Assembly: GCF_902150035.1 (NCBI RefSeq)
Contig: NZ_LR597501.1
Location: 62,001 to 126,000, forward strand
Length of the DNA stretch: 64,000 nt
Direction of reading: 5' to 3'
Source: Enorma burkinafasonensis
Lineage (GTDB): Bacteria; Actinomycetota; Coriobacteriia; Coriobacteriales; Coriobacteriaceae
Part shown: positions 23,240 to 31,891 of the stretch, one piece after another
How positions within the stretch are numbered: position 1 is the stretch's first letter
Layout of the letters: each line of letters begins with the position of its first letter
Notes under the pieces: model-generated
What the model was told of the DNA's origin: nothing
Seen by the model: the letters and a program-made list of their open reading frames with translations, nothing else
Database searches by the model: none
Translations under genes and position numbers: made by a program

Positions 23240-24964
23240 TTACGCGCGGGCAGCCTCGATACGGGAGGCGACGTAGGCGACGACCTCGTCTGCGGGCACG
23301 TCCGCGCGCTCGGCCGTGGCGCGGTCCTTGACCTCGACCGTGCCGTTGGCAAGGCCGCGCTTGCCGACGATGACCTGGTACGGGAAGCCGATGAGGTCGT
23401 TGTCGGCGAACTTCACACCCGGGCGCTCGGCGCGGTCGTCGAAGACGACCTCGACGCCGTTTTCGGCAAGCTCCTCGGCGAGGCGCTCGGCGGCGTCGAA
23501 GGCGTCGCCTTTCTTGTCAAGCGCGATGACGGCGACCTCGTAGGGCGCGACCGAGACGGGCCAGATGATGCCCTGCTCGTCGTGGTGCTGCTCCACGACC
23601 GCGGCGAGCGTGCGCGAGATGCCGATGCCGTAGCACCCCATGTAGAAGGGCTGCTCGCGACCGTTCTCGTCCGCGAAGGTGGCGCCCATCTTGGCGGCGT
23701 ACTTCTCGGTGCCGATCTGGAACACCTGGCCGCACTCGATGCCGCGACCGCCCTTGAGCGGCTCGCCGCAGTGCGGGCAGGGGTCTCCCTCGCGCACCGT
23801 GACGAGGTCCTCCCAGGCGTCGACCGTGAAGTCGCGGCCGGGGCAGGCGCCCGTGAAGTGGTAGTCGACCTCGTTGGCGCCGCAGGTCCACGACTTCGAG
23901 GCCTGAAGCGACACGTCGCACACGAGCCGGATGCCCTCGGGCAGGTTCACGGGCCCGATGAAGCCCTTGAAGAGGCCGTGCTGCTCGAGCTCCTCGTCGG
24001 TCATGAGGTGGTAGTCGCCGAAGAGCTTGGCGGCCTTGATCTCGTTGAGCTCGTGGTCGCCGGGAACGATCGCCACGACGGGGTTGCCCTCGCCGTCAAT
24101 CAAGGCGAGCGACTTGCGCGTGCCGTTCTCGGGGAAGCCGAAGAACGCGGCCACGGCCTCGATGGTGCCGAGGCCCGGCGTCTCGACCTTCTGGAGGGTA
24201 CCGTCACCCGGCCCCTCGCTGACGGCGACCGTGGTCGAGGCGGCCTCGTCGTCAGCCGCGAACCCGCAGTCGCACCACACGAGCGACGCCTCGCCGGCGT
24301 CGGCGAGCGCCATGTACTCGATCGAGGAGTCGCCGCCGATCTCGCCCGAGTCGGCCGCCACGGGCAGCGCCTTGAGTCCGCAGCGCTCGCAGTAGCGCGC
24401 GTAGGCGCCCTTCATGTCCTCGTAGACCTCCTGCAGCGACTCCTGCGTGGCCGAGAAGCTGTAGGCGTCCTTCATGATGAACTCGCGACCGCGCATGAGG
24501 CCGAAGCGCGGGCGCAGCTCGTCGCGGAACTTGTCCTGGATCTGGTAGAGCGTGACGGGCAGCTCCTTGTAGCTCCGAAGCTCGTTGCGCACGAGGTCGG
24601 TGAAGGTCTCCTCGTGCGTGGGGCCCAGGCAGAACGTGCGGTCGTGGCGGTCCTGCATGCGCATGAGCTCGGGGCCGTAGGCGCCGATGCGGTCGGACTC
24701 CTCCCAGAGCTCGGCGGGCGTGAGGATGGGCGCGAGCATCTCCTGGGCGCCGATGGCGTCCATCTCCTCGCGGCAGATGTCCTCGATCTTCCTGATCGAG
24801 CGCCACGCGAGCGGCAGGTAGCTGTAGAGGCCGGCGGCCACCTTGCGGATGAGGCCGGCGCGGAGCATGAGCTTGTGGCTCGCGAGCTCGGCCTCGGCCG
24901 GCTCCTCCTTGAGCGTGGGGGCGTAGAGCCTGGACATCTTCATGACGTGTGCATGCTTTGCCAC
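23240..24964 (-). CDS. proS: Prolyl-tRNA synthetase, bacterial type with editing domain
   Basis: 574 aa class II synthetase. Motif 2 appears in DKFRDELRPRFGLMRGREFIMKD-type sequence (key residues FRDE, RPRFG, REF), motif 3 in GCYGIGISRTLAAVVEQHHD. Between motifs 2 and 3 is the roughly 180-residue INS editing domain (VAAFFGFPENGTRKSLAL), which clears Ala-tRNA-Pro. A C-terminal anticodon-binding domain ends the protein. The start is GTG at 24964 (MAKHAHVMKM) with GGAGG 7 nt upstream. Last gene of the operon, downstream of ispG. Confidence 0.96.
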   Translation of the reverse strand: MAKHAHVMKMSRLYAPTLKEEPAEAELASHKLMLRAGLIRKVAAGLYSYLPLAWRSIRKIEDICREEMDAIGAQEMLAPILTPAELWEESDRIGAYGPELMRMQDRHDRTFCLGPTHEETFTDLVRNELRSYKELPVTLYQIQDKFRDELRPRFGLMRGREFIMKDAYSFSATQESLQEVYEDMKGAYARYCERCGLKALPVAADSGEIGGDSSIEYMALADAGEASLVWCDCGFAADDEAASTTVAVSEGPGDGTLQKVETPGLGTIEAVAAFFGFPENGTRKSLALIDGEGNPVVAIVPGDHELNEIKAAKLFGDYHLMTDEELEQHGLFKGFIGPVNLPEGIRLVCDVSLQASKSWTCGANEVDYHFTGACPGRDFTVDAWEDLVTVREGDPCPHCGEPLKGGRGIECGQVFQIGTEKYAAKMGATFADENGREQPFYMGCYGIGISRTLAAVVEQHHDEQGIIWPVSVAPYEVAVIALDKKGDAFDAAERLAEELAENGVEVVFDDRAERPGVKFADNDLIGFPYQVIVGKRGLANGTVEVKDRATAERADVPADEVVAYVASRIEAARA

Positions 24965-25058
24965 GGGTGTTCCTCCTTGTTGATCGGTTCGAAAGGCGCG
25001 GTATGCGCAGATGTGCTCACGGGACAGCATGATACCGCAGGCGGGAAGAAGGCGCGCG

Positions 25059-26141
25059 CTAGAGGGCGTCGATCTCTGCCATGAGGGCGTCGACGATGTC
25101 CTCCTCGGCCACCTTGCGGATGACCTCGCCGTGCTTGAAGAGCAGCGCGCTCCCCCGCCCGCAGGCCACGCCCACGTCGGCGTCGGACGCCTCGCCGGGG
25201 CCGTTCACCACGCAGCCCATGACGGCGACCGAGATGGGCTTGGCGACGTCGCGCAGCCGCCGCTCGACCTCCTGCGCGATGGGGATGAGGTCGACCTGCG
25301 TGCGCCCGCACGTGGGGCACGACACCAGCTCGGGGCCCCTGCGGCGGAGACCTAAGCACTGGAGGATCCCCCAGGCCACGGGCGGCTCCTCGACGGGGTC
25401 CGCCGTGAGCGAGACGCGCAGGGTGTCGCCGATGCCCTCGGCGAGCAGCACGCCGAGTCCCACCGAGCTCTTGATGGTGCCCGCGAGCGCGGTGCCCGCC
25501 TCGGTCACGCCGAGGTGGAGCGGCACGTGCGGCAGCTCGCGCGAGAGCGCGCGGTAGGTCTCTATCGTGGTGGGGACGCTGTGGGCCTTCGCGGAGAGCA
25601 CGATGTTCGTGAAGCCGCGTTCCTCGAAGTGCCCCACGAAGCGCAGCGACGAGGCGACGAGCTTCTCCGGCTGGGTGAGGTCGTCGCGCGCGGCGATGTC
25701 CTCCTCGAGAGAGCCGGCGTTCACGCCGATGCGGATGGCGGCGCCGGCCTCCCCCGCCGCGTCGATGACCTCGTCGACCTTCTCCCACGAGCCGATGTTG
25801 CCCGGGTTGATGCGGAGCTTCGCCGCGCCGGCGTCGAGCGCCGCGAGGGCGAGCCTGTGGTCGAAGTGGATGTCGGCCACGATGGGCACGGGCGAGGCCT
25901 CGCAGACGGCACGGAAGCCATCGATGGCGTCGCGGTTGGGCAGCGTCACGCGCACGATGTCGCAGCCGCCCCGGGCGAGGGCGCGCACCTGGGCGAGCGT
26001 GGCCTCGGCGTCGGCGGTGGGCGTGCAGGTCATCGACTGCACCACCACGGGCGCTCCCCCGCCGATCGTGACCGACCCCACCTGCACGGGCCTGGTGAGC
26101 GCGCGTGCCGGGACCGCCGTTCCGGAAGCGATATCAGCCAT
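25059..26141 (-). CDS. ispG: 4-hydroxy-3-methylbut-2-en-1-yl diphosphate synthase
   Basis: 360 aa. Penultimate MEP enzyme, converting MEcPP to HMBPP with a [4Fe-4S] cluster. A TIM barrel (VADIHFDHRLALAALDAG, KLRINPGNIG, RIGVNAGSLE) is followed by the reductase-like domain with cluster ligands SCPTCGRTQVDL and MGCVVNGPGEA. Length matches the two-domain bacterial form. It lies 13 nt after rseP, three genes after dxr, so two pathway steps share this operon. Confidence 0.96.
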   Translation of the reverse strand: MADIASGTAVPARALTRPVQVGSVTIGGGAPVVVQSMTCTPTADAEATLAQVRALARGGCDIVRVTLPNRDAIDGFRAVCEASPVPIVADIHFDHRLALAALDAGAAKLRINPGNIGSWEKVDEVIDAAGEAGAAIRIGVNAGSLEEDIAARDDLTQPEKLVASSLRFVGHFEERGFTNIVLSAKAHSVPTTIETYRALSRELPHVPLHLGVTEAGTALAGTIKSSVGLGVLLAEGIGDTLRVSLTADPVEEPPVAWGILQCLGLRRRGPELVSCPTCGRTQVDLIPIAQEVERRLRDVAKPISVAVMGCVVNGPGEASDADVGVACGRGSALLFKHGEVIRKVAEEDIVDALMAEIDAL

Positions 26142-26154
26142 GGTCGTTGCCCCC

Positions 26155-27516
26155 TCACATGATGAAGCGGATTACGTCGTTGCGCAGGACGTAGACGAAG
26201 AGCATCATGAACAGCGCGATGCCCACGTAGGACACGGCGTTTTGCACCTTGAGCGGCAGCTCGCGCCCGATCAGAGCCTGGATGACCTCGATGACGAGCT
26301 TGCCGCCGTCGAGCGGCGGGATGGGCAGCAGGTTCATGAGGCCGAGCGAGAACGAGATGAGCGCGGCGAGCGTGAGGAAGGTGGTGGGCCCGGCCGCGGC
26401 GGCCTGCGCCGACATCACCGAGATGCCCACGATGGAGGTCGAGCTGTCGAGCATCTCCATGGTGTGCTGCGGGTTGAAGAGTGAGAGGATCGACGCGGCG
26501 GTCTGGCCGATGTAGTCGATCGACATCCGGGCGGACTCGATCGGGTCGAGCCGCACGACCTCGGTGGAGATGCCGATGCCTAAAAGCTCGTCGGGGCCGA
26601 GCTCGGCGGTGGCGGCGCGCTCCTCGCCCTCGTGCTCGAAGACGATCTCGAAGGGCTCGCCGTCGCTCGCGGCGTCGAGTGCGTAGACGATGTCCATCCA
26701 GCTCTCCGTGGGCGCGCCGTCGACCGAGAGGATCCGGTCGCCGGCCGCGAGCCCCAGCCCGGCCGCCTGCGACCCCGCCTCGACCGTGCCGACCTCGTTC
26801 ACGTCGAGCGAGACCTCCACGCCCACGATGGAGTAGATGCTCATGAGCAGGAGCAGGCCCGTGAGGAGGTTCACGAGGATGCCGGCGACGAGCATGAACG
26901 CGCGGGCGAAAAAGCCCTTGCCAAGGTAGGTGCGGGAGCGCTCGAGCTCGAGGAAGGCCCCATCGTCCATGGGCGGCACCCAGGGGCTCCCGGCCTCGCT
27001 CGCGTGGCCGCGCTCGAACCGGCGCCCGTCGAGCAGCGTGTTGCCGGCGCGGTCGCGCGCGGGCGCGGCGTAGGTCGAGGGATAGGTTGAGCCGCCGGGG
27101 ACCTCGCCTCTCGAGGCGTCGTAGACCCCGTCGATGGAGCCCCAGCCCATGAGCTGGATGCAGGCCGCGAAGACCTCGTCCTCGTCGAGGGAGAGCTCCT
27201 CGGCGAGCTCCTCGACCGAGACCGTGCCCCTGCGGTGCACTGCACCGAGCACGGCGGCCGCGTGCGGGCTCGTCTCGGGGTCCATGCCGCAGATCATGGC
27301 GTAGCCGCCAAGCAGCAGCGGCGTGACGCCGAAGGTGGTCCCGTTGCGCTTCGAGGTGTGGGCGAGCCGCCAGCGGCAGGGCAGGCCCAGGAAGTACTCG
27401 GTCACGCGCACCCCGCAGGCGCGGGCGGCGAGGTAGTGCCCTCCCTCGTGGAGGAACACCAAACACGAGAGGAGCAGGATGCCCCAGAAGGCGGTCGTGA
27501 GTGCGGAGGCGAGCAA
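26155..27516 (-). CDS. rseP: RseP-type site-2 protease (M50) with PDZ domain and a large N-terminal insertion
   Basis: 453 aa. Intramembrane zinc protease; relatives cleave anti-sigma factors and signal-peptide remnants. HEGGH at 23-27 and LDGG at 402-405 supply the zinc ligands. A PDZ domain covers about 235-310 (AGDRILSVDG), with membrane helices at 8-24, 205-230, 378-398 and 428-446. Residues about 80-195, between the first catalytic helix and the second membrane helix, are an added soluble segment with a winged-helix-like stretch (VSVEELAEELSLDEDEVFAA). The start is TTG at 27516, preceded by AAAGG. It lies between dxr and ispG, the usual place. Confidence 0.92.
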   Translation of the reverse strand: MLASALTTAFWGILLLSCLVFLHEGGHYLAARACGVRVTEYFLGLPCRWRLAHTSKRNGTTFGVTPLLLGGYAMICGMDPETSPHAAAVLGAVHRRGTVSVEELAEELSLDEDEVFAACIQLMGWGSIDGVYDASRGEVPGGSTYPSTYAAPARDRAGNTLLDGRRFERGHASEAGSPWVPPMDDGAFLELERSRTYLGKGFFARAFMLVAGILVNLLTGLLLLMSIYSIVGVEVSLDVNEVGTVEAGSQAAGLGLAAGDRILSVDGAPTESWMDIVYALDAASDGEPFEIVFEHEGEERAATAELGPDELLGIGISTEVVRLDPIESARMSIDYIGQTAASILSLFNPQHTMEMLDSSTSIVGISVMSAQAAAAGPTTFLTLAALISFSLGLMNLLPIPPLDGGKLVIEVIQALIGRELPLKVQNAVSYVGIALFMMLFVYVLRNDVIRFIM

Positions 27517-27583
27517 AGGCTTACCTTTCTCGAGGGATCAGGGGGCGGGCCCGGCGCGCGGGCACGGGGGGGCCGCGGGGCCG

Positions 27584-28744
27584 CTAGCCGGCGATGAGCG
27601 AGCGCGCCCGCTCGCGCGCCCAGGCGTCGACCTCGAGCAGCTGGGCGATCGAGTCGACGGCGACGGCGTCGTGCGCGTCGAGCGTGCGCTCCACGATGTC
27701 GGCGATCGCGGTGAACGTGCAGCGGCGCTCCAGGAAGGCCTCCACCGCGACCTCGTTGGCGGCGTTGAGCACGCACGGCGCGGTACCGCCGGTGCGCCCG
27801 GCCCGCTCGGCGAGGGCGAGGCAGCGGAAGGTCCCGCAGTCGGGCTTGTCGAAGGTGAGGCCCCCGAGCTCGCGGTAGTCGAGGCGCGGCGCGGGCGTCT
27901 CCCAGCGCTCGGGGTAGGAGAAGGCGTACTGGATGGGGATGCGCATGTCCGAGGCGCCCAGGTGCGCGATGGTGGAGCCGTCGGCGAACTCGACCATCGA
28001 GTGGATCTTGGACTCGCGCTGGATGAGGACGACGATGCGGTCGAGGTCGCACCCGAAGAGGTGCATGGCCTCGAGCCGCTCCAGGCCCTTGTTCATGAGG
28101 GTGGCGGAGTCGATGGTGATCTTGGCGCCCATGGCCCAGTTGGGGTGCCTGAGCGCGTCCTCGACCGTGACGCGCTCGAGCTCGAGCGCGGACCAGCCGA
28201 AGAATGGCCCGCCCGAGCAGGTGAGCCAGATCGCATGGACCTCGTCTTTGCGCTCGCCCTCCAGGCACTGATAGATGGCGTTGTGCTCGGAGTCGACGGG
28301 CAGCATCTGCCCGGGTGCCGCGAGCGGCATCAAAAGGTCGCCGCCCACCACGAGCGACTCCTTGTTGGCGAGTGCGAGGCGCTTGCCGGCTTGTAAGGTA
28401 GCGTAGCTCGCCTCGAGGCCCGCGGCCCCCATGACGGAGTTCAGGACGCAGTCGACGTCGTCGCGCGCGACGAGCTCGGCCAAGGCGCCGTGCCCATCGA
28501 GGAGCTCGCAGCCGGAGGGCAGCTCCCCCAGCACGGCATCGTGCGCATGCGCGGGCGCCGTGACGGCTACCGCCCGCGTACCGAACTCGCGGGCCGCGTC
28601 CACGAGGGCCTCGGTCCCGGTGTGCGCCGTGAGCGCGACCACCTCGAGGCGGTCGGCATGCTGGCGGCAGACGTCGAGGGCCTGCCGGCCGATGGACCCC
28701 GTGCAGCCCAGGATGGCGACGCGGAGCCGAGGGGTCTGGATCAT
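27584..28744 (-). CDS. dxr: 1-deoxy-D-xylulose 5-phosphate reductoisomerase
   Basis: 386 aa. First committed MEP enzyme: DXP to MEP with NADPH and Mg2+, the fosmidomycin target. Motifs: NADPH fingerprint GCTGSIGRQ (residues 13-21), ALANKESLV, PVDSEHNAIYQCLEG with metal ligands, the flexible loop SGGPFFGW, and GAKITIDSATLMNKGLE. The ATG at 28744 overlaps the cdsA stop (ATGA). A GC-rich 67-nt spacer separates it from rseP. Confidence 0.96.
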   Translation of the reverse strand: MIQTPRLRVAILGCTGSIGRQALDVCRQHADRLEVVALTAHTGTEALVDAAREFGTRAVAVTAPAHAHDAVLGELPSGCELLDGHGALAELVARDDVDCVLNSVMGAAGLEASYATLQAGKRLALANKESLVVGGDLLMPLAAPGQMLPVDSEHNAIYQCLEGERKDEVHAIWLTCSGGPFFGWSALELERVTVEDALRHPNWAMGAKITIDSATLMNKGLERLEAMHLFGCDLDRIVVLIQRESKIHSMVEFADGSTIAHLGASDMRIPIQYAFSYPERWETPAPRLDYRELGGLTFDKPDCGTFRCLALAERAGRTGGTAPCVLNAANEVAVEAFLERRCTFTAIADIVERTLDAHDAVAVDSIAQLLEVDAWARERARSLIAG

Positions 28745-29646
28745 AGGATGCCTCCGATGGAGAGGAGCAGCTCGGCGGTGATGCAGCCGAAGATGAGCGA
28801 GTCGCAGCGGTCGAGCATGCCGCCGTGGCCGGGCATGAGCGAGCCGGAGTCCTTGACGCCCACGCCGCGCTTGATGCGCGACTCGATGAGGTCGCCGAAG
28901 ACGCCGAGCACAGCCACGACCACGCCGCAGAACACGGCGAAGACGGCGTCGAAGCGGAACATGCCCGTGGCGAGGAGGATGAGCCACACGATGACGGCGC
29001 CCACAACGCCGCCCGCGAAGCCCTCCCAGGTCTTCTTGGGGCTGATGCGCGGGGCCATCTTGTGCCGGCCGATGGCGCGGCCCACGAGGTAGGCGAAGGA
29101 GTCCGAGACCCACAGCGACGCGCAGACGCCCACCGTGAGCACGGCGCCCGGAAGCCCGGGGATCGCGTCGCGCAGAAGCACGATGGCCGAGAGCATGAAG
29201 CCGGTGTAGAGCGGGCCCATGAGGGTCACCGCCACGTCGGCGATGCGCGTTCGCGGCGAGTAGACGTACCAGAGCCCCACCGAGAGGATGAGGATGAAGA
29301 GCAGAGCCGAGAGCAGCACGCCGTCGCCAAGCGCGGCGAGCGGGAAGAGCACCGCGGCGGCGAGGCCCAAGGAGTCGTTGGTGACCTTGCCGTCGCGCTT
29401 GGTCATCTGGAAGAACTCGTGGCAGCACAGCCCGCTCATCACCGAGACGAGGAGCGCCGTCGGGATCGTGCCGAACATGATGCAGCCGATGAAGACGACG
29501 ACGTAGATGAGGCCCGAGGCCACGCGCGCGAGGAACCCGCCCGGAGCCGACGGCGCCGGAGGCAGGTCGGTGCGGGCGCCCTCCTCGGGCTCGGCGACCG
29601 CGACCGCCGTCTCTTCCCTAAGCTCCTCTTCTGTATGCTCGCTCAT
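28741..29646 (-). CDS. cdsA: Phosphatidate cytidylyltransferase
   Basis: 301 aa. Makes CDP-diacylglycerol from phosphatidic acid and CTP, the branch point to PG and cardiolipin; it would feed PgsA at the left end of the window. About eight hydrophobic segments. The signature near the C-terminus is intact: SPKKTWEGFAGG, DLIESRIKRGVGVKDSG and PGHGGMLDRCDS. Residues 1-30 are an acidic, soluble extension. It directly abuts uppS. Confidence 0.95.
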   Translation of the reverse strand: MSEHTEEELREETAVAVAEPEEGARTDLPPAPSAPGGFLARVASGLIYVVVFIGCIMFGTIPTALLVSVMSGLCCHEFFQMTKRDGKVTNDSLGLAAAVLFPLAALGDGVLLSALLFILILSVGLWYVYSPRTRIADVAVTLMGPLYTGFMLSAIVLLRDAIPGLPGAVLTVGVCASLWVSDSFAYLVGRAIGRHKMAPRISPKKTWEGFAGGVVGAVIVWLILLATGMFRFDAVFAVFCGVVVAVLGVFGDLIESRIKRGVGVKDSGSLMPGHGGMLDRCDSLIFGCITAELLLSIGGIL

Positions 29647-30453
29647 CTAGGACACCTCGTGCTCGTGGACCCCTCCGAATCGACGGTCGCGGCCCTGGAA
29701 CGCGAGGATCGCGTCGACGAGCTCCCATCGGTTGAAATCCGGCCAGTAGGTCCTCGTGATATAGAACTCTGAATACGCGGCCTGCCACAGCAGGTAGTTC
29801 GACAGCCTGAGCTCGCCCGACGTGCGGATGATGAGCTCGGGGTCGGGCAGGCCGGCGGTGTAGAGGCGCGCCGCGACGGCGTCCTCGTCGATGGATGCGG
29901 GATCGATCCTGCCCGCGGCGGCGTCCTCGGCGAGCTGCCGCGCGGCCCGGGCGATCTCGGCGCGGGCGCCGTAGTTCACGGCGAGCGCGAGCACCATGCC
30001 CGTGTGGCCCGCGGTCTCGGAGAGGCCGTACTCGAACACCTCGCGCGTGCGCTTGGGCAGCGCCGAGACATCACCCAGAAAGACCACGCGCACGTTCTCG
30101 CGCTTGAGCAGCGGCAGCTCCTCCACGAAGGTCTGGGCGAACAGGTGCATGAGCAGGTTCACCTCGGCCGCGGGGCGCTTCCAGTTCTCGGTCGAGAACG
30201 CGTAGGCCGAGAGCACCTCGACGCCGAGGCGCACGCAGGCGGTGATGATCTCGCGCAGCGACACGATGCCGGCCTTGTGGCCCTCGCCGCGCTTCATGCC
30301 GCGCGCCGTGGCCCAGCGGCCGTTGCCGTCCATGATGCACGAGATGTGCCGGGGTATGCGCGCGCGGTCGAGGGCGTCCATCTCGAGCCCCTCCGGGGGG
30401 TCGGCGAAGAACGTCTCGAACGTGGAGTCGTCGTAGATGTGGTCCGCCCTCAC
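29647..30453 (-). CDS. uppS: Isoprenyl transferase (undecaprenyl diphosphate synthase family)
   Basis: 268 aa. Cis-prenyltransferase that extends farnesyl diphosphate with IPP to the C55 carrier for peptidoglycan. Motifs: MDGNGRWA (catalytic Asp, residues 41-48), GHKAG, STENWKRP, and RTSGELRLSNYLLWQ. The start is GTG at 30453, supported by GGAG 7 nt upstream; the first 35 residues are an extra N-terminal extension. A Met at residue 25 is a possible alternative start. Sits between frr and cdsA, the classical order. Confidence 0.95.
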   Translation of the reverse strand: MRADHIYDDSTFETFFADPPEGLEMDALDRARIPRHISCIMDGNGRWATARGMKRGEGHKAGIVSLREIITACVRLGVEVLSAYAFSTENWKRPAAEVNLLMHLFAQTFVEELPLLKRENVRVVFLGDVSALPKRTREVFEYGLSETAGHTGMVLALAVNYGARAEIARAARQLAEDAAAGRIDPASIDEDAVAARLYTAGLPDPELIIRTSGELRLSNYLLWQAAYSEFYITRTYWPDFNRWELVDAILAFQGRDRRFGGVHEHEVS

Positions 30454-30454
30454 G

Positions 30455-30988
30455 CTAGATCTCCATGACCTCGGCCTCTTTGGCCTTGAGCATATCGTCG
30501 ATCTTCTTGATGTAGGCGTCGGTGTGCTTCTGCACCGCGGCCTGCTCGCGGCGGACGTCGTCCTCGGAGAGGTCCTCGTCGCGCTCGATCTTGCCGTTCT
30601 CGTCGCGGCGGATGTTGCGGATGGAGACGCGGGCGTGCTCGGCGATCTCGCGGCACTCCTTCACCAGGTCGCGGCGGCGCTCCTCGGTGGGCGCCGGGAA
30701 CGGCAGGCGCACGATGGTGCCGTCGCTCGACGGGGTGATGCCCAGGTCGGAGGCGTTGATGGCGTGCACGATGGCGCTCAGGAGCGACTTGTCCCAGGGC
30801 TCCACCACGAGCATGTGCGCCTCGGGCACCTTGACGGCGGCGACCTGCGTGATGGGGGTCGCGACACCGTAGTAGTCGACGGTGATGTCCGAGAGGATGT
30901 TCGCGTTGGCGCGCCCGGTACGGACCTTGGCGAACTCGTGCGAGAGGCTCTCGAGGGTCTTGTCCATGCGGTCGGTGATCTTAGACAC
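30455..30988 (-). CDS. frr: Ribosome recycling factor
   Basis: 177 aa. Splits post-termination ribosomes together with EF-G. The all-helical plus beta domain fold is recognised by SHEFAKVRTGRANANIL, VDYYGVATPITQVA, PSSDGTIVRLPFPAPTEERR and the final helix KKIDDMLKAKEAEVMEI. The start is GTG at 30988 (MSKITDRM), with GGAGG 7 nt upstream. Only 2 nt separate it from pyrH. The N-terminus is about eight residues shorter than in E. coli. Confidence 0.95.
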   Translation of the reverse strand: MSKITDRMDKTLESLSHEFAKVRTGRANANILSDITVDYYGVATPITQVAAVKVPEAHMLVVEPWDKSLLSAIVHAINASDLGITPSSDGTIVRLPFPAPTEERRRDLVKECREIAEHARVSIRNIRRDENGKIERDEDLSEDDVRREQAAVQKHTDAYIKKIDDMLKAKEAEVMEI

Positions 30989-30990
30989 GG

Positions 30991-31710
30991 TTAGTCCTCC
31001 TTGACGACGGTACCGACGGATTCGCCCTTGAGGGCGCGCTTGATGCTGTCCTCGCCCTCGATGCTGAGGACGATGATGGGCATATGGTTGTCCTGACAGA
31101 GTGCCGCGGCCGTGGAGTCCATGACCTGCAGGCCGCGCACGAGCACCTCGTGGTAGGAGATGGAGTCGAAGCGTACCGCGTCGTCGTTGGCCACGGGGTC
31201 CTTGTCGTAGATGCCGTTGACCTTGGTGGCCTTGATGAGGCAGTCCGCGTCGATCTCGCAGGCGCGCAGAGCCGCGGCGGTGTCGGTCGTGAAGTAGGGG
31301 TTGCCCGAGCCCGCGGCGAAGATGACGACGTCGCCCTTCTCGAGGTGGCGCATCGCGCGGCGGCGGATGTAGGGCTCGCAGACCTCGTTCATCTGGATGG
31401 CGCTCATGACGCGGCACTCGCAACCGGCGCGCTCGAAGGCGTCCTGCAACGCGAGCGCGTTCATGATGGTGGCGAGCATGCCCATGTAGTCGGCCTGGGC
31501 GCGGTCCATGCCCTTGGCGGCACCGGCCATGCCGCGGAAGATGTTGCCCCCGCCCACCACGACACCGACCTCGATGCCGTCGTCATGGAGCTCGGCCACC
31601 TGGTGCGCCAAGCGGTCGGTCACGCTCGGGTCGATGCCGTAGCCGCCATCGCCCATGAGCGCCTCGCCGGAGAGCTTCAGCAGCACGCGCTTGTATCGAT
31701 ATTCGGACAA
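30991..31710 (-). CDS. pyrH: UMP kinase
   Basis: 239 aa amino-acid-kinase fold. Phosphorylates UMP to UDP; hexameric, typically GTP-activated and UTP-inhibited. Motifs: [44 protein letters not shown] and [13 protein letters not shown]. The start is TTG at 31710 ([15 protein letters not shown]), with GGAGG 6 nt upstream; no ATG or GTG gives full coverage. First gene of the pyrH-frr-uppS-cdsA-dxr-rseP-ispG-proS operon. Confidence 0.96.
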   Translation of the reverse strand: MSEYRYKRVLLKLSGEALMGDGGYGIDPSVTDRLAHQVAELHDDGIEVGVVVGGGNIFRGMAGAAKGMDRAQADYMGMLATIMNALALQDAFERAGCECRVMSAIQMNEVCEPYIRRRAMRHLEKGDVVIFAAGSGNPYFTTDTAAALRACEIDADCLIKATKVNGIYDKDPVANDDAVRFDSISYHEVLVRGLQVMDSTAAALCQDNHMPIIVLSIEGEDSIKRALKGESVGTVVKED

Positions 31711-31741
31711 GGGAATCCTCCTTATGGTCGTACCTTACGCC

Positions 31742-31750
31742 ATTCTAACA
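31742..31750 (-). promoter_or_regulatory. Extended -10 promoter element for the pyrH operon
   Basis: On the minus strand TGTTAGAAT (extended TGn plus -10 TAGAAT) lies 32 nt upstream of the TTG start. No good -35 is seen. The rest of 31751-31891 is GC-rich with small inverted repeats such as CCCGGC/GCCGGG and no gene. Confidence 0.45.
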
Positions 31751-31891
31751 AAGCCGACGTAGACCGCCGGGATAATTACGGCTATCGCACAAAGCGACGG
31801 GATGAGCGTGCGCCTGCGCGGCGGCGGGCCCAGTGCGTTTGGGCACATAGGCTTCCCGGCACGCCGGGCAGCAGTCGGAAGCGCGGGGCCC

